A DNA stretch of 64,000 bases from Zygnema cylindricum (Eukaryota; Streptophyta; Zygnematophyceae; Zygnematales; Zygnemataceae). The position numbers and the translations under genes are program-made. The stretch spans positions 124,001 to 188,000 of the forward strand of contig JBBHKE010000827.1 in NCBI GenBank assembly GCA_037447655.1, read 5' to 3'. The notes under the pieces are model-generated. The model made no database searches. It had not been told where the DNA came from and saw only the letters and a list, made by a program, of their open reading frames with translations. Shown one piece after another: positions 30,507 to 42,041 of this stretch (position 1 is its first letter; every line of letters starts with the position of its first letter).

Positions 30507-33500
30507 ATGGAGGACACAGAATTGCAGGTTATGGGCCCACCCTCTAGGGTGCCCACCTTCAATGGATCTGGGTTCATCTATTGGGAAGCCATGATGATGG
30601 GAGCTTTGTGTGAAAAACGATACTGGAATATCGTCAGTGGACAAGTGAAACGTCCACCTTCATGAACTCCACCAGGATTTGGGGGAGTAAGGTTTCCTGC
30701 AACAACGGCTGCCTCGGCGGAGGAGGCAGATGATGGGGACAGCAGTGTGTCCGAAAAGGGGAAAGGGAAGGAGACACCCCTTACTCCTATTGCCACAGTA
30801 TCGGGAGCGGCAATCGTGAAGACCGTGGAGAACGATACTCAAATGTGGGAGGATGTTAACATGGCTGCCAAGAACTTCATTCTGAGGCACCTCACTCAAG
30901 GTTTGGCCACTCCTCATCTTCACATTTACGAGGCCGAGGAGTTGTGGGTGAGTTTGGTGGAAATTTATAGAGCTGGAACTATTCAGGAGCTCCAGTTGGC
31001 TGAGCAAAAGCTATTTAGTTACACTTACAAAGGAGGAAAGATGTTAGATTACTGTAATGATCTTTCTTGTTTGTATACAGAAATGGAAAGTGCCGGGTGG
31101 ATAGGTACAATGAAAATGAAAGTTAACACCCTTATCATGAAATTACCAAATGAGTTCGAAAACTTAGTGTACCGAGTACAGGGAATGCCTGAAAGTTCAT
31201 GGAAATGGAACACAGTAGTCAGGATGATACTTGTGCAGGAAAACACAATGGAGATTAGGAGAGGAGGAAAGAGCATTCAAGCTCTAGCAGTAGGAGGGGA
31301 CCGATGGGGAAAGGACCCGAAGAAACCTTATAGAGGGGAAAGAGATCATTCAGGGGGACAAAGGCCCCCAAAGGGTCTTTGTCATTATTGCAAAAAGCCG
31401 GGGCACTTTATTGCAGATTGTGTCAAGCTATCAGAGCTGAGGCTCCAAGAGAACCGTGGAGGGGGTTCTTCCGGAGGGAAGAAAAAGGCACTTGTGGTTA
31501 CAAAGGTGTCAGGAGAAACCGAGGATGAGTCCTCTGAGGAGGATGGGGAGCTTCTTCTTGACGAGAGTTTGGAGGAGAAGGAGATTCCTCGGAGGCAGAA
31601 GTGTGCCCTTGGAGCCATCCGGGAAGCTCCACAGGAAGGATGGATGATCGAATCAGGTGCATCCATGCATATGTGTCGTGATAAAGAACTTTTCACTAAG
31701 TTAAGAAAGATTCCTACTGTAGAGATAGAGTATGGGGATAGGAGAGTGGTTACTACAGATCTAGTGGGATCAGTAGATCTGAAAGTCTTAGTGGAGGGTA
31801 AGACTTCTATACTTACATTCTCAGATGTACTTTACATTCCACAGCTGAGTAAAAACCTTGTCTCTACGTCTGTGTTAGATGACAAAGAGTTTGATACCTT
31901 CACCAGAAAGGGAGTCTTTACAGCTAAGTATGGGGATGAAGTTTACTTCACAGCAAATAAGGGTAGCCAAGGAATGTTTAGGCTTAACTTGAGTAATGAA
32001 AAGAAGAATGCTTACTATGTCGGTGTTCCTAAGGTGATGATTTGGCATAAGCAGTTGGGGCATGTACATTTTGATAGGTTAAGGGAAATGAAAAAACTTG
32101 GGGTAGTAGATGGCATTGAGTTTGGGGATAATGAAATGATGGATGATTGTAGTGGTTGTGCTCAAGGTAAGGCTCACAGACTTCCCTTTCCCAAAGCCGC
32201 CACATATAGAGGTGAGAAAGTATTAGATTTAGTCCACACAGATATTTGGGGGCCTGCAAAAGTACCTTCGGTTGGAGGAAAGAGGTTTATGATGACAATA
32301 ACTGATGACTGGTCTAGATACTCTAGAGTCTACTTTCTGAAAACAAAGTCTGAAGCACCAACTTACTTCAAAGAATATAAAGCTTGGAGTGAGAAGTTGC
32401 ATGAAACCCCCATTAAAAGGATAAGGAGTGATAATGGGGGGGAATATACCTCTAACGAGTTTGAGGAATATTTGAGAGATGAGGGAGTGCAGCACCAGAA
32501 AACTGTACCATATAACCCAGAACAAAATGGGGTAGCTGAGAGGTTGAATAGAACACTAGGAGATAGTGCATGTAGTATGTTGGCAGACAAGAAAATAGGA
32601 AAGAGATTTTGGGCAGAGGCAATGAACTGTGCCAACTATATTAAAAATAGAGTCCTTACCTCAGCTGTAAAGGGAGTGACACCTTATGAGAGATGGGTTG
32701 GAAGGAAACCAGATATCTCACACCTTAAAGTATTTGGTAGCCAAGTTTACAGTCTTGACACGGATAGGAAAAACTGGAAACTAGATGCTAAGGGAAAACC
32801 TGGATACTTTGTGGGATATGATGAGGATGTTAAGGGATAGAGAGTCTATGACTTAGCAAAGAAAGATATCATTCTGGTCAAACACTTAGTTGTCATGGAT
32901 GAAGGGAAGTCATTTGACCCCTTCAAATATACAAAAAAGATAAGAATCAGATTTGAGTCCGAAAGTGAGGAGAACTCAGTCGTTCCCGAAAAAGACAGGA
33001 GTGAAACTGTGATTACAGATTCAGGGGAGATCGAAGATACAGGAGACTCACCGGAAACCTCACATACTCCTATGGACTTCGAGGAGATGGAAGAAGCGGG
33101 ACAAGATACGGTTTTTATGGACAGGGGAGCCGATGAGACAGTGAGAAGAAATCCAAGACTTCCATCCATTCCAGCTTCAGAGTTTGAGGGAGGAAGGAGG
33201 AGCAGCAAAAGGATACAGGAAAAACAAGCTGCCCATAAGGTAACTAAGCTATCTCACCCAGATGAGCCTCAGTCTTACTTAGAGGCAGTGAATAGTCCAG
33301 AGAAAGAAAGATGGATTAGAGCCATAAATGATGAGATGGCTTCTATCATGGAAGCAAATACTTGGGAACTAGCGGATTGCCCTCCAGACAGAAAACTTAT
33401 TGGATGTAAATGGGTATTTAAACTAAAACTGAACCCAGATAATACAATTGAGAGGTATAAGGCTCGATTGGTAGCAAAGGGGTTCACCCAAAAAGAGGGG

Positions 33501-34856
33501 ATTGACTATGAGGAGACCTTTGCTCCAGTTGTTCGGTTCCCATCGGTAAGGATTCTCCTTTGTCTGGCCGCAGCGGAAGACATGGAAATTCACCAGATGG
33601 ATATTAAGACTGCTTTTCTTAATGGTGAGTTAGAGGAAGAAATTTTTATGAGGCAACTCGAGGGGTTTGTGGAAGAAGGAGAAGAGAGCAAAGTGTGCAG
33701 GCTCATAAAGTCCTTATATGGACTGAAACAGGCTCCCCGACAGTGGAATAAGAAACTAGATGAGTTTCTCACCGATCTGGGATACATCCGGATCAGCTCT
33801 GACCATTCTATCTATATGTTTGAAGATGAGAATGGTGTCATTTTTATTGCAATTTATGTGGATGATCTGCTTGTGTTAAGTAAGTCTTTAGATAATATCA
33901 ATAGGCTAAAGAAAGATCTTAGGGGCGGATTTGATAAGAAGGATTTAGGGGAGGCAAAATATATTTTGGGGATCCAAATGGAGAGAGATAGAGGGAAGAA
34001 GATTATCAGACTTACTCAGAAAGAAGCAATAGGTAATATGCTTGAGAAATTCCAGATGGAAAATGCTAACAGTTGTACCACTCCCATGGACTTGAAAAAA
34101 GTAAGTGATGGGAGTGTAGAAGGAGGAGTGATGATCTTAGACGATCAGATGAGTCTAGAGGAGAGAGAGTTCATGAAGTCTATTCCTTATAGACAAGTCG
34201 TAGGAAGCTTAATCTATTTTATGAACTGTACCAGGCCGGACATAGCGGCAGCAGATGGAGTACTCAGTAGGAGTCTTAATGATCCTAGGAAGAGAGATAG
34301 GGAGGCAGCCAAGAGAGTCATGAGATATCTGGTGGGAACTAGAGAGTTATGGTTGCATTTGGGAGGGGAGCATACTGATATCACCACTTGGAGTGACGCC
34401 AGTTATGGGGATGCACCTATGAGAAGATGCACTTCTGGATATGTTTTGTATGTGGGGGAAGGTGTTTGCTGTTGGAGCAGTAAGCAACAAAAGGTGGTTG
34501 CTTAGTCTACTATGGAGGCTGAGTATATGGCGTCGTGTTCTGCTGTAAAAGAACTAATGTGGGTGAAATCATTGTTACAAGAACTGGGATTTATGAAGGA
34601 GGGAGTGCATGAAATCTTTTGCGATAACCAAGCTGCAATTGCAATTGCAGCCAATCCAAAACACCATTTCAAAGCAAAACATATGGACATCAGATTAAGC
34701 TTCGTAAGAGAAAAAGTTGAAAATAAAATTCTAAATCTTGTGTATAGACCTGATGAAGAAATGGTGGCTGACATGATGACCAAACCTGTGCCCTCTCCTA
34801 AACTAAAATATTGTCGGGAAAAATGCGGGTTGAAAGAAAAATTAAAATTAGACTAG
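30507..34856 (+). pseudogene. Copia gag-pol polyprotein with three in-frame stops
   Basis: One continuous frame from ATG 30,507 (or 30,531) to TAG 34,854-34,856, broken by TGA 30,663-30,665, TAG 32,838-32,840 and TAG 34,503-34,505. Domains in order: gag N-terminus (VPTFNGSGFIYWEAMMMGAL), UBN2-type capsid region, zinc knuckle CHYCKKPGHFIADC, protease WMIESGASMHMC, GAG-pre-integrase (WHKQLGHVHFDRL ... CSGCAQGKAH), integrase DDE residues in VHTDIWGP, SDNGGEYTS and NGVAERLNRT, copia RT (LVAKGFTQKEGIDYEETFAP, MDIKTAFLNGELEEEIFM, YVDDLLVL) and RNase H (WSDASYGD ... EAEYMASC, IFCDNQAAIAIAANPKHH, HMDIRLSFVREKV). Protease has Glu where the catalytic Asp of D-S-G belongs. RT keeps both active-site Asp residues. 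The three stops each look like a single-base change. Confidence 0.95.
30527..30541 (+). other. Copia PBS matching the anticodon arm of initiator tRNA-Met
   Basis: GGTTATGGGCCCACC follows the LTR end directly. Its reverse complement GGTGGGCCCATAACC equals, from memory of plant initiator tRNA-Met, the anticodon stem-loop around nucleotides 25-39, including the CAU anticodon. Drosophila copia is known to prime with a 39-nt 5' half of initiator tRNA-Met, so half-tRNA priming is the likely mechanism. An in-frame ATG (30,531-30,533) lies inside the PBS. Confidence 0.8.
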
Positions 34857-34869
34857 AAAATAAGGGGAG
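34855..34869 (+). other. Copia polypurine tract
   Basis: AGAAAATAAGGGGAG ends directly before the TG of the 3' LTR. Plus-strand DNA synthesis primes here in the family. Confidence 0.85.
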
Positions 34870-35916
34870 TGTTGAAATTTATAGATTTCTAGAGTATTTT
34901 CTAGGTTTAAATATGTTTTTATAAAAGAAAAAAGAAAAGGACGGACAACCTGCCTCCACCTCCGCTCTCTAGCCCCCATACTTGCTGTAGTCACTGAAGG
35001 AAAGAGAGAGAGGTTGATCCATGGCTGCCTTAGTTCAACAGACAGCTATTTTTAGTAGGTTACTAAAAATATACTTGACGGACCAGAGATTTGATCCCGG
35101 TACCTGCGGTTCGTCAAATCGACCGATAGTGGTCAGCTTTATCCTAATAGACTAGGACCAATGCTAAGTGCTATGGTATGTGATAGATATATATTTAGTT
35201 CGAAAGGATAAAGTTCATTTAACTAAAACTGTTTACGGCGTACATATATACAGTTTTATAAAGTACGTCGTACGACGCTAATTCAAAACGGATACCACGC
35301 ATTTTATTTCTACATCGGAACAAATATCGCGCAAGTATTTATTCCGGCCAAGATTACGTTTCGCATATAATCCAACGGCGCACATCATCGCCGAAATCCC
35401 GGAGTGGTCACTTTGGCATTTAGTGACGTGGCATCACCTGGCGCCACGTGGGGAGACATCATTCGGTCGCGGGAATTCCGAGGAACGTACGGATGAGTGG
35501 AAAGTATACACGCGTCCACTTATGGCCTTGTCGTACAGAGGCCGTACAGAAAGTACATCGGCAGTAGTACTTTCTAGTACTATACAGTTTTGTGATTGGC
35601 TCGTACAGGCAGTAGATAGGAGCTGTGAGAGGGAATTAGGAAAAACTAGGACTTAGGAAAATTTAGGTAGATAGTCCTCTCTCTCAGAGAGTTTGTATAA
35701 ATTGGCATCTTTGCCACCCTATAACTTATCGCCTGGTTGGCCGTTTTCAGTGATTCTTTTTTCTACGGACTCAGGGGAGTCCAGGCTACACAGGGGTGCA
35801 GTCAAATTGTCATTTTGTCTTCTTGGGCAGCAGTGGTTGTGGCTTAAAGTGGGTTAGTTAAATACTATCTAGAGGCTTCCTGTATTCTGTGGTCCTATGG
35901 AGGACACAGAATTGCA
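34870..35916 (+). repeat. 3' LTR of the copia element
   Basis: Same length as the 5' LTR. Differences noted by eye: one base in each of AAAAGRAAAAAG and GGACARCC near the left end, and one each in AATACTATSTAGAGG and GGTCCWATGG near the right end. Confidence 0.96.
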
Positions 35917-35921
35917 ACCCT

Positions 35922-36489
35922 TCACTTAATCGACTTCCTTTTATTAATCAACTTTTGGATGTGCAAACAACTTCGGTATTTTTCGCTTTATTAGTGGGAA
36001 TCTAATCTCAAATGCGCTTTCCCGTATCAACGCTACTCACTTTCGCTTGTCTACACTGTCATCTAACACTCTTTACAAAACCATCGAATCACGAAAAGAC
36101 GCAAAAACACTATTAAATGGTACCTATATTAGTGTTAAGGAAAAATAGTTATTATTTATTATATTTTAAGTGCATCGTAGTGTAGGGGCGCTCGTATAGT
36201 GTTACTAACAACAATAGTCATCCACAGTATAATATGCAAACTATTTTGACATAGTTCAAAGCTGACCCAAAAACTGCATAAAACTAACACCAACGAATAA
36301 GAAGAATGTTACGTTCTTTCGGCCCGGTATATACCTACAATTTGACGAAGGCTCGAAATTAGCCACGTTAGGGTGTTGCAGAGAGCGTTGGTCCAATGTT
36401 GTAATTCTACCTTTTAGCTCCGGAGTACGAATTGCACGACGTAGAATGGTAAATAACCGTGGGACCCAAGGGTGATAATGTCAGATTAA
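35922..36489. other. Non-genic stretch right of the copia insertion
   Basis: Continuation of the pre-insertion sequence. No exon or mobile element end recognised. Confidence 0.5.
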
Positions 36490-37503
36490 TTACGAGACAT
36501 CTATTTCGAATATAATCGGTTGACGTACAATCCATGTGAAACGTTCGTCATTAGGCTGAAAATGCCTAATGTATGGGAAATTTGACGCATGGTTCTATGA
36601 TGCGATGTACAACCATGTTGGGTGGGCGCGGACATCCGGAGGGATGTCGAGAATTTCCGGGACGGGGTTCGACCACCGGTTAATAGGCCGAGCCTCTCCG
36701 TAACGCTAATAGTCCGGCCAATCCTCGACCGGGATGTAATGGGCAGCCATTGGTCGGAAGCCATCCATGGCCTCATCTACGACTGGAGGCGGGAAAAACC
36801 AATCGGGTTTTTCCTCTCCAATTACCACATCACGCTCGGCCGAAATTTGAGGTCTTTATACCGCCACGAGAGCTCTAACACGATTCGGTGATGGTGGAAA
36901 AGCGTTAACCTCGTCGTCATCTCCATATTCTTCCTCCATGCGTCTCTCCGAGCTCTCCGAAGATTGTCGGTCGGAGGTTGAGGGATCGTCGTCGTATTTT
37001 GTGACCGGAATGTTCGACGATTCGGTTTCTTCCGGTTCTTCCTCCTCTTCCGTAGGCTCTTTCCCTTCCTCAATAAGCTCGTCCGACGCAATTCCCGAGG
37101 GTTGATATTCCTCGTCTACCTCTTTACCCTCTTCTACATCGCGGACACCTTCTTCGTCCGCTCTAATCCCTTCATTTGGTAAATCCCCCTCCGGCACACT
37201 TCCCCTTACTACCCTCTCCGTACCCGTCCCTTCCCTCCCCACCGACTCAGTTTCCTCTATCTCATCTATGTCAACATCCGATTCTTCCCCCTCCCTCAAA
37301 ACCAACTCCATTCCAACCCTTTCCCTATCGCCCTCTTCCGGTTCCACCCTATTCCCTAACACTCCTTCGGTTGCACCCCTTTCCCTCTCTAAGTTTTCCC
37401 CTCCAGGTATATCACCCCCCATCGCGGTTGCCGTTGGTACTGGACGAAATCGCCTCGGAATGGCAGAGCGCATTCGTTTGAATGGTTGTTGGCCGCCCTG
37501 CAT
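36490..37503 (-). pseudogene. Decayed acidic ORF of unknown family (338 codons, three stops)
   Basis: The frame opens after TTTTAAATGCAG (MQGGQQPFKRMRSAIPRRFR) and runs through a very Glu/Asp-rich region to a TAA after RVRALVAV. It continues in the same frame as EKPDWFFPPPVVDEAMDGF, RPMAAHYIPVEDWPDY-stop-RYGEARPINRWSNPVPEIL, PPDVRAHPTWLYIAS-stop, HFQPNDERFTWIVRQPIIFE and a final TAA at 36,490. The Trp/Pro-rich tail is clearly protein-like despite two TAGs. The bases before the first codons fit a splice acceptor. I do not recognise the family; a transposon-encoded or virus-like protein is possible. Confidence 0.55.
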
Positions 37504-38267
37504 TTAAAAACAAAACTATTGTTTAAGAGAAAAAAATGAAAATACACAATTGAGGGAGACAAAAACAACCTAAAAGACGCTCTTTTACTTAGACCTTAAC
37601 TCAAAGAGTCCAGCTGTAAAAATAGTCCAATATTCACAGTTGGAAAATTGAACCGTTGGCCCTGCGACTTATAAACCGACATTCAAGCGACGACAGCATG
37701 TCGTCGAGCGTTCGACTTTATTCGAGTTTCCTAATATTGGTTCGACAAAACAACGTCGTCGTCCGCGAATTACATTCGAGAATACCAACGTTGGATTATC
37801 TAAACTGATGTCTTCGGTGGTTTAGTCTACGCGACGAACCACTCTCGTCCGTCATTCGCACTTTCGACCTAACGAGGTATCCTCATCCATTCAATTATTT
37901 TGTCGTATCCATCATTGAAGCGCCAACATGATGTCGTCGTGTCCACCGCGACAAAGACACGTCATCGCTAGTACGATGTTGCCATAAAGAAACCGCAAGA
38001 CACTTGGAAAATAATACTAAAATACAACAAAACAATGCATAGTAGTCGACAACATAGAAAAACACGCACTAATGGAGAGTTAGTGAGAAGTCAGTATGTA
38101 GTTTGACTGAGAAATGCGACGTTCCAAAAAAATACTGTACAAATAATCTAAAAGCACATCAAAATTAAAATATAACAACACATTGTGAATGAGAAAAAAA
38201 CACAAAAGGAAGGAGGAAACGAAATCATTTAATAAATGGGAGAACCTTTGGTTGAAATGGCTTACTT

Positions 38268-38665
38268 GTGCCGTACACTCCGGTAAAATGCTCGGGAAAC
38301 TTTCTTATGGTCCTTCGAATGAGTTCAGCTGAGCCGTTATTTTCAGTCTTTCAGCATCCAGTGTATTACTCGCATCCGAGTTGCCTTAGTCGACACGTGT
38401 TGAAATTTACGGTGAGAGACACGTCTTCTGGTATTGGCCGAGGACGGAAAAAATCCTTCCACAATGGCCGCCGGGTCTACCGACGTTTCAATTTCCGCCT
38501 CACTCTCTTCCTCGTTCGGAAATGCGTTTTCCTCATTGTTCCTCTCATTTTCCTCATCCTGTTCAACTTGAGCGTTATGGGGATTTTTATTGTTGTTGCC
38601 CGGGTTGGCGCCCCAAATTCTATTAAGGGTCCACATACTCTCAAACACTTAATATCACCTAAAAA
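38268..38665 (-). pseudogene. Open frame with acidic segment and helical C-terminus, family unknown
   Basis: The minus strand from about 38,648 encodes WTLNRIWGANPGNNN, an Asn/Glu-rich linker, VDPAAIVEGFFPSS and HVSTKATRMRVIHWMLKD before a stop. A shifted frame continues ENNGSAELIRRTIRKFPEHF-TGVYGT to a donor-like ACAA|GTAAGC near 38,265. The basic helix RVIHWML...IRRTIRKFPEHF resembles helix-turn-helix tails seen in repeat-encoded proteins, but no family is assigned. It may be the 5' exon of the decayed ORF at 36,490-37,503; the phases do not join cleanly. Confidence 0.35.
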
Positions 38666-38869
38666 ATAAGAAGTATGAGCAGCCGAAAAGGAAGAAAATG
38701 GCAACCAAAGCAAATGAGGAAGCAGTAGCGATAATGTTGTTGCCATTATCACAAATACATTTATATAATACACGAAATGCATGTGAAAATGATTTTGCAC
38801 GGTAATAATGGAGGGATTTGCCATTTTAATTTTTTCGTTTAAAATCCAAATTTTGAATTTTAGCACGGC

Positions 38870-41800
38870 TTTCAATTTAAAAATATTTCAAAACGCGGGA
38901 ATAGAAGCGGGATCTCGTAAAACTTTGCTTCAAAATTGCCAAAATATTTCAAAACTTACGTTGTCGGTGTAATGTTCATAGCGCCATGGAAACACCTCCA
39001 GCTTACATGTCGTACGACAAAAAGATGTTTGGAAAAAATACGGTGTCGTTACCCTGGCAATCGGTTGTTCTAACGTCATCTATGAAACGCGACCAGCTTT
39101 GGGAATGCGTGGATGATAAACATGCCACGTGTTTTCGGCAATAGCCAATGATAATCTTACGACGGCGCATGATCAGCTTTCGTCGCTGGATTACCGCCAA
39201 TTAGAATTAACATGTATCCTAATATGTGTTTTTTGGTCGTTTTACGTTCAATTAGAATTAACAGTGATACTAATAAGAGGTTTGTTTGACGTTTGATCTA
39301 AGTAAACGCATCCTTATTAGTCTTAAGTCCCAATATTATAATGCATTGATTATAATAAAGCAACCCTCCGGGCACCTTATTAAGATTAAGGGTCCTTATT
39401 TAACGTCACACAACGTTCGTTCTCTCCGCGAACGACAAGGAAATGTAAATCAATCACTGAGTTCAATGTACGTTATGTGGAACGAAACGTACACATAGAA
39501 TACCTTCCGTTATAGTTTCGTTCATTGTACAATATAAATCTAACTGAATGAACATATTGAAATTGTACGGTTACATAGCGTTATAACGTAACTGCGTTTT
39601 ACAACCCGATGCATAGAGTCGACTGTACGACGTGACAATGTACGTTTCGCCTACGTTGTCCTCGCACCTTTTTTACTGTTATCAATTCACCGCACGCAAA
39701 ACAAACGCTTATTAGAATCATGAATGAACTTAAGTGAAGTACATAAACCCGTACATTTCAACGGTTTTTACTCGTACTTATTTTAGTGTATAATTATGAT
39801 TGCCGCAATGATTGTATATACGCAAACCCAAAATAGAATAATGGATTTTTACGTTGGAAGCGCGCGACGTCGTACGGATTGTCAGAATTTGTACCTCTAC
39901 CTACTTTAACGTATATGTTATGACGGCGGATCATGTATACCCAAAACAGCGTTATGAAAAAATTACAATTAAACATTTTTTTGGAAATGGGATTGATACA
40001 CAAATTAGAATCCATGACACTAATTCTTTATTCACACTAATAATTTATATACGCTAATAACGTTTCACGGTGTAGTGAATTGAATGTACAAAAAAACGAA
40101 CAGCTAAGTCCTTGTTAAACTAGCACGAGGTTTACTGAGGACTCATCTCTATGCCCACCAAAAAAGGAAAGTCGCCGTACAGTGAGGTTGAATAGCACAA
40201 CTCGCCGTTATTAGAGTAAAACATTTTTTGGGCACTCGAAGGCGTTGAACTATGCGATGTGTATACCGGTATTAAAAAGTTAAAAAAAAGTATACCGGTC
40301 TTAGATGGAGGTGGAAGGCGTCTCGCCGGGGGAGAAAATCAGATTTGATAGGCGCTTTCATGACGGGTGATGTTAAAGCGCAATTTTCGTGATAGAAACT
40401 AATATTTATCGAAAGAAATAAAACAAAAACACTAAAAAAAAACCTCACTTGGGCTCCCATTATCACAAGTTTACTACTTCGACTAAAACGTCGATATGCC
40501 GTTACTCCTACTAAAATAATTAAGCACCCAGTTTGCATCTGGTCGGTTGAATCCCATTGTCGAAAATACTATTTTAATCAAATTATTTCTTGGTCCCCAT
40601 TAGCAATCAGTTCTTTAATATTGCTTAAATTTGTGCAATATTAATGTGTACTAATTGTAATACAATGTAACATATATATAAAATTACATACATTGGCCAT
40701 TTGATTAAATATCCAACAAAAGGCATTTGAAAAAAAATCACATAAAGGATGAACATTAGTTAGTTATTGTTTTATTTTCTTTTACAATATAACGAAACAG
40801 AACAAATTACTCAATTACTTCAAACAATAGATATTAGTCGATTTTCTATCTTGTTTGCTTTCACGCCTTACATATTACGAAATGCGTTTAACACGCTAAT
40901 AATTTAAATTTGACAACTATATTAGCTATAGTTTTTGTGGAACATAATAGAAAAACTATGCTTGGTTTATATTTTTCTATGTAAACCAAATAGATTTGTG
41001 CTTGTTTAATAATAAAAAAATAAAACATGATTGTTGACAAAAATAATGAAAAGAAAATCATGTACATATAGCACTAGTGTGCATATACGATATCCAACTT
41101 ACGCAGAAAAAAACATTAAACGACAAATATAGAGAATATCACAAAAGGACGAGTCTACAAAATAAGTACTATGTGTACGGACAGTATTAAAAAAATGGCA
41201 CACAGACGACGAATACAAAATAAATAAATTTGCAGAATCGGCGCAGAAAACCGACGTGAAACAACAGTACTGTACCGCACTGAAAAACAGTACGGAATAG
41301 ATTACAAGCCTAAAGTACCAACTCGAAATTTAGATTTTGCTAATTACACAACTAAAAGTGTTCTTCAACAGAGAGGAGAGGAGAGGAGAGGAGAGGGGAG
41401 AGGGAGAGGGAGAGGGAGAGGGAGAGTTCATATTGTTGTTAATTTGTGCAGAAGCAATTAATGCACACCTTTTTTCCCAAATCAAAGACAATTTTTTTTT
41501 TCAACAAACATTTTTTTTTCAAACTATGATTTCAAGATAATACACATAGAAAAGACACAAACAAACAGTTTTTTTTTTTTTTTTTTTTTATATATATAAA
41601 AAAATTATGTAGCATATCTCAAATTTCCTTATCCAAAAAAGAATACTGAAATTAAAATTCAGTTAAAATTTCTATTTATATATTTTTGTATATCACGAAT
41701 ACCAAAACTGAGGATCGTTTTAGATATGTGAAATAAAAAAAAGCAAAAAAAAAAAAAAAAATATAATAACACACTTTTATTGTCCGATAAAACTCTCACG

Positions 41801-42040
41801 GGAAAAAAAGTAATTTTATCGGACATAACAATTAAATCATACGTCGAAAAAACTGACTTTTTTAATCATTTTTTTTAATAACTATACATATCTATATTAA
41901 TTTATTTTCTAAAAAATATTCCTAGAGCAAAAATTCAAAATTTCGATTGTTTTCGAACAATCGATGGGGCTCTATTTTTTTTTTTGCTTTTTCTTTTTTT
42001 AATTAAAAAATGTTTTCCTTTTCCTCTTCCTCTTCCGAAG
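38870..42040. other. Non-genic stretch
   Basis: AT-rich. Contains a direct duplication near 39,200 and 39,249 (CAATTAGAATTAACA, then T.ATCCTAATA or TGATACTAATA), the dispersed repeat copy at 39,876-40,075, a GAGAGG microsatellite near 41,370-41,427 and poly-T/poly-A tracts near 41,570 and 41,745. No exon recognised. Confidence 0.5.
39876..40075. repeat. Dispersed repeat, copy 2
   Basis: Matches 8,431-8,637 at both ends (ATTGTCAGAATTTGTAC; CACACTAATAATTTATA; CGGTGTAGT), with a diverged middle. Confidence 0.6.
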
Positions 42041-42041
42041 G

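Larger units (their letters stand above)
29480..30526 (+). repeat. 5' LTR of the copia element
   Basis: 1,047 bp, TG...CA. A TATA box (TATAAAT, 30,306-30,312) lies about 215 bases from the 3' end, followed by CACCCTATAACTTATCGCC; transcription probably starts about 30 bases downstream. A 77-codon open frame within the LTR (553 bases from its start) is conserved in both LTRs only because they are copies. A putative gag ATG (30,507) lies in the last 20 bases. Confidence 0.95.
29480..35916 (+). mobile_element. Ty1/copia LTR retrotransposon, full length, 6,437 bp
   Basis: Two 1,047-bp LTRs (29,480-30,526 and 34,870-35,916), beginning TGTTGAAATTTATAG and ending GAATTGCA, flanked by the 5-bp duplication ACCCT (29,475-29,479 and 35,917-35,921). 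Gag, zinc knuckle, protease, integrase, RT and RNase H lie in one frame, and integrase before RT defines Ty1/copia. By eye the LTRs differ at only about four positions, so insertion is recent. In-frame stops and a protease change make the copy defective, so it was probably mobilised in trans or broke soon after insertion. Confidence 0.97.

Noticed and set aside
36622-36891. Plus-strand frame GADIRRDVENFRDG...
   Set aside because: The opposite strand carries a longer, more protein-like frame continuous with the upstream acidic ORF; this is its shadow.
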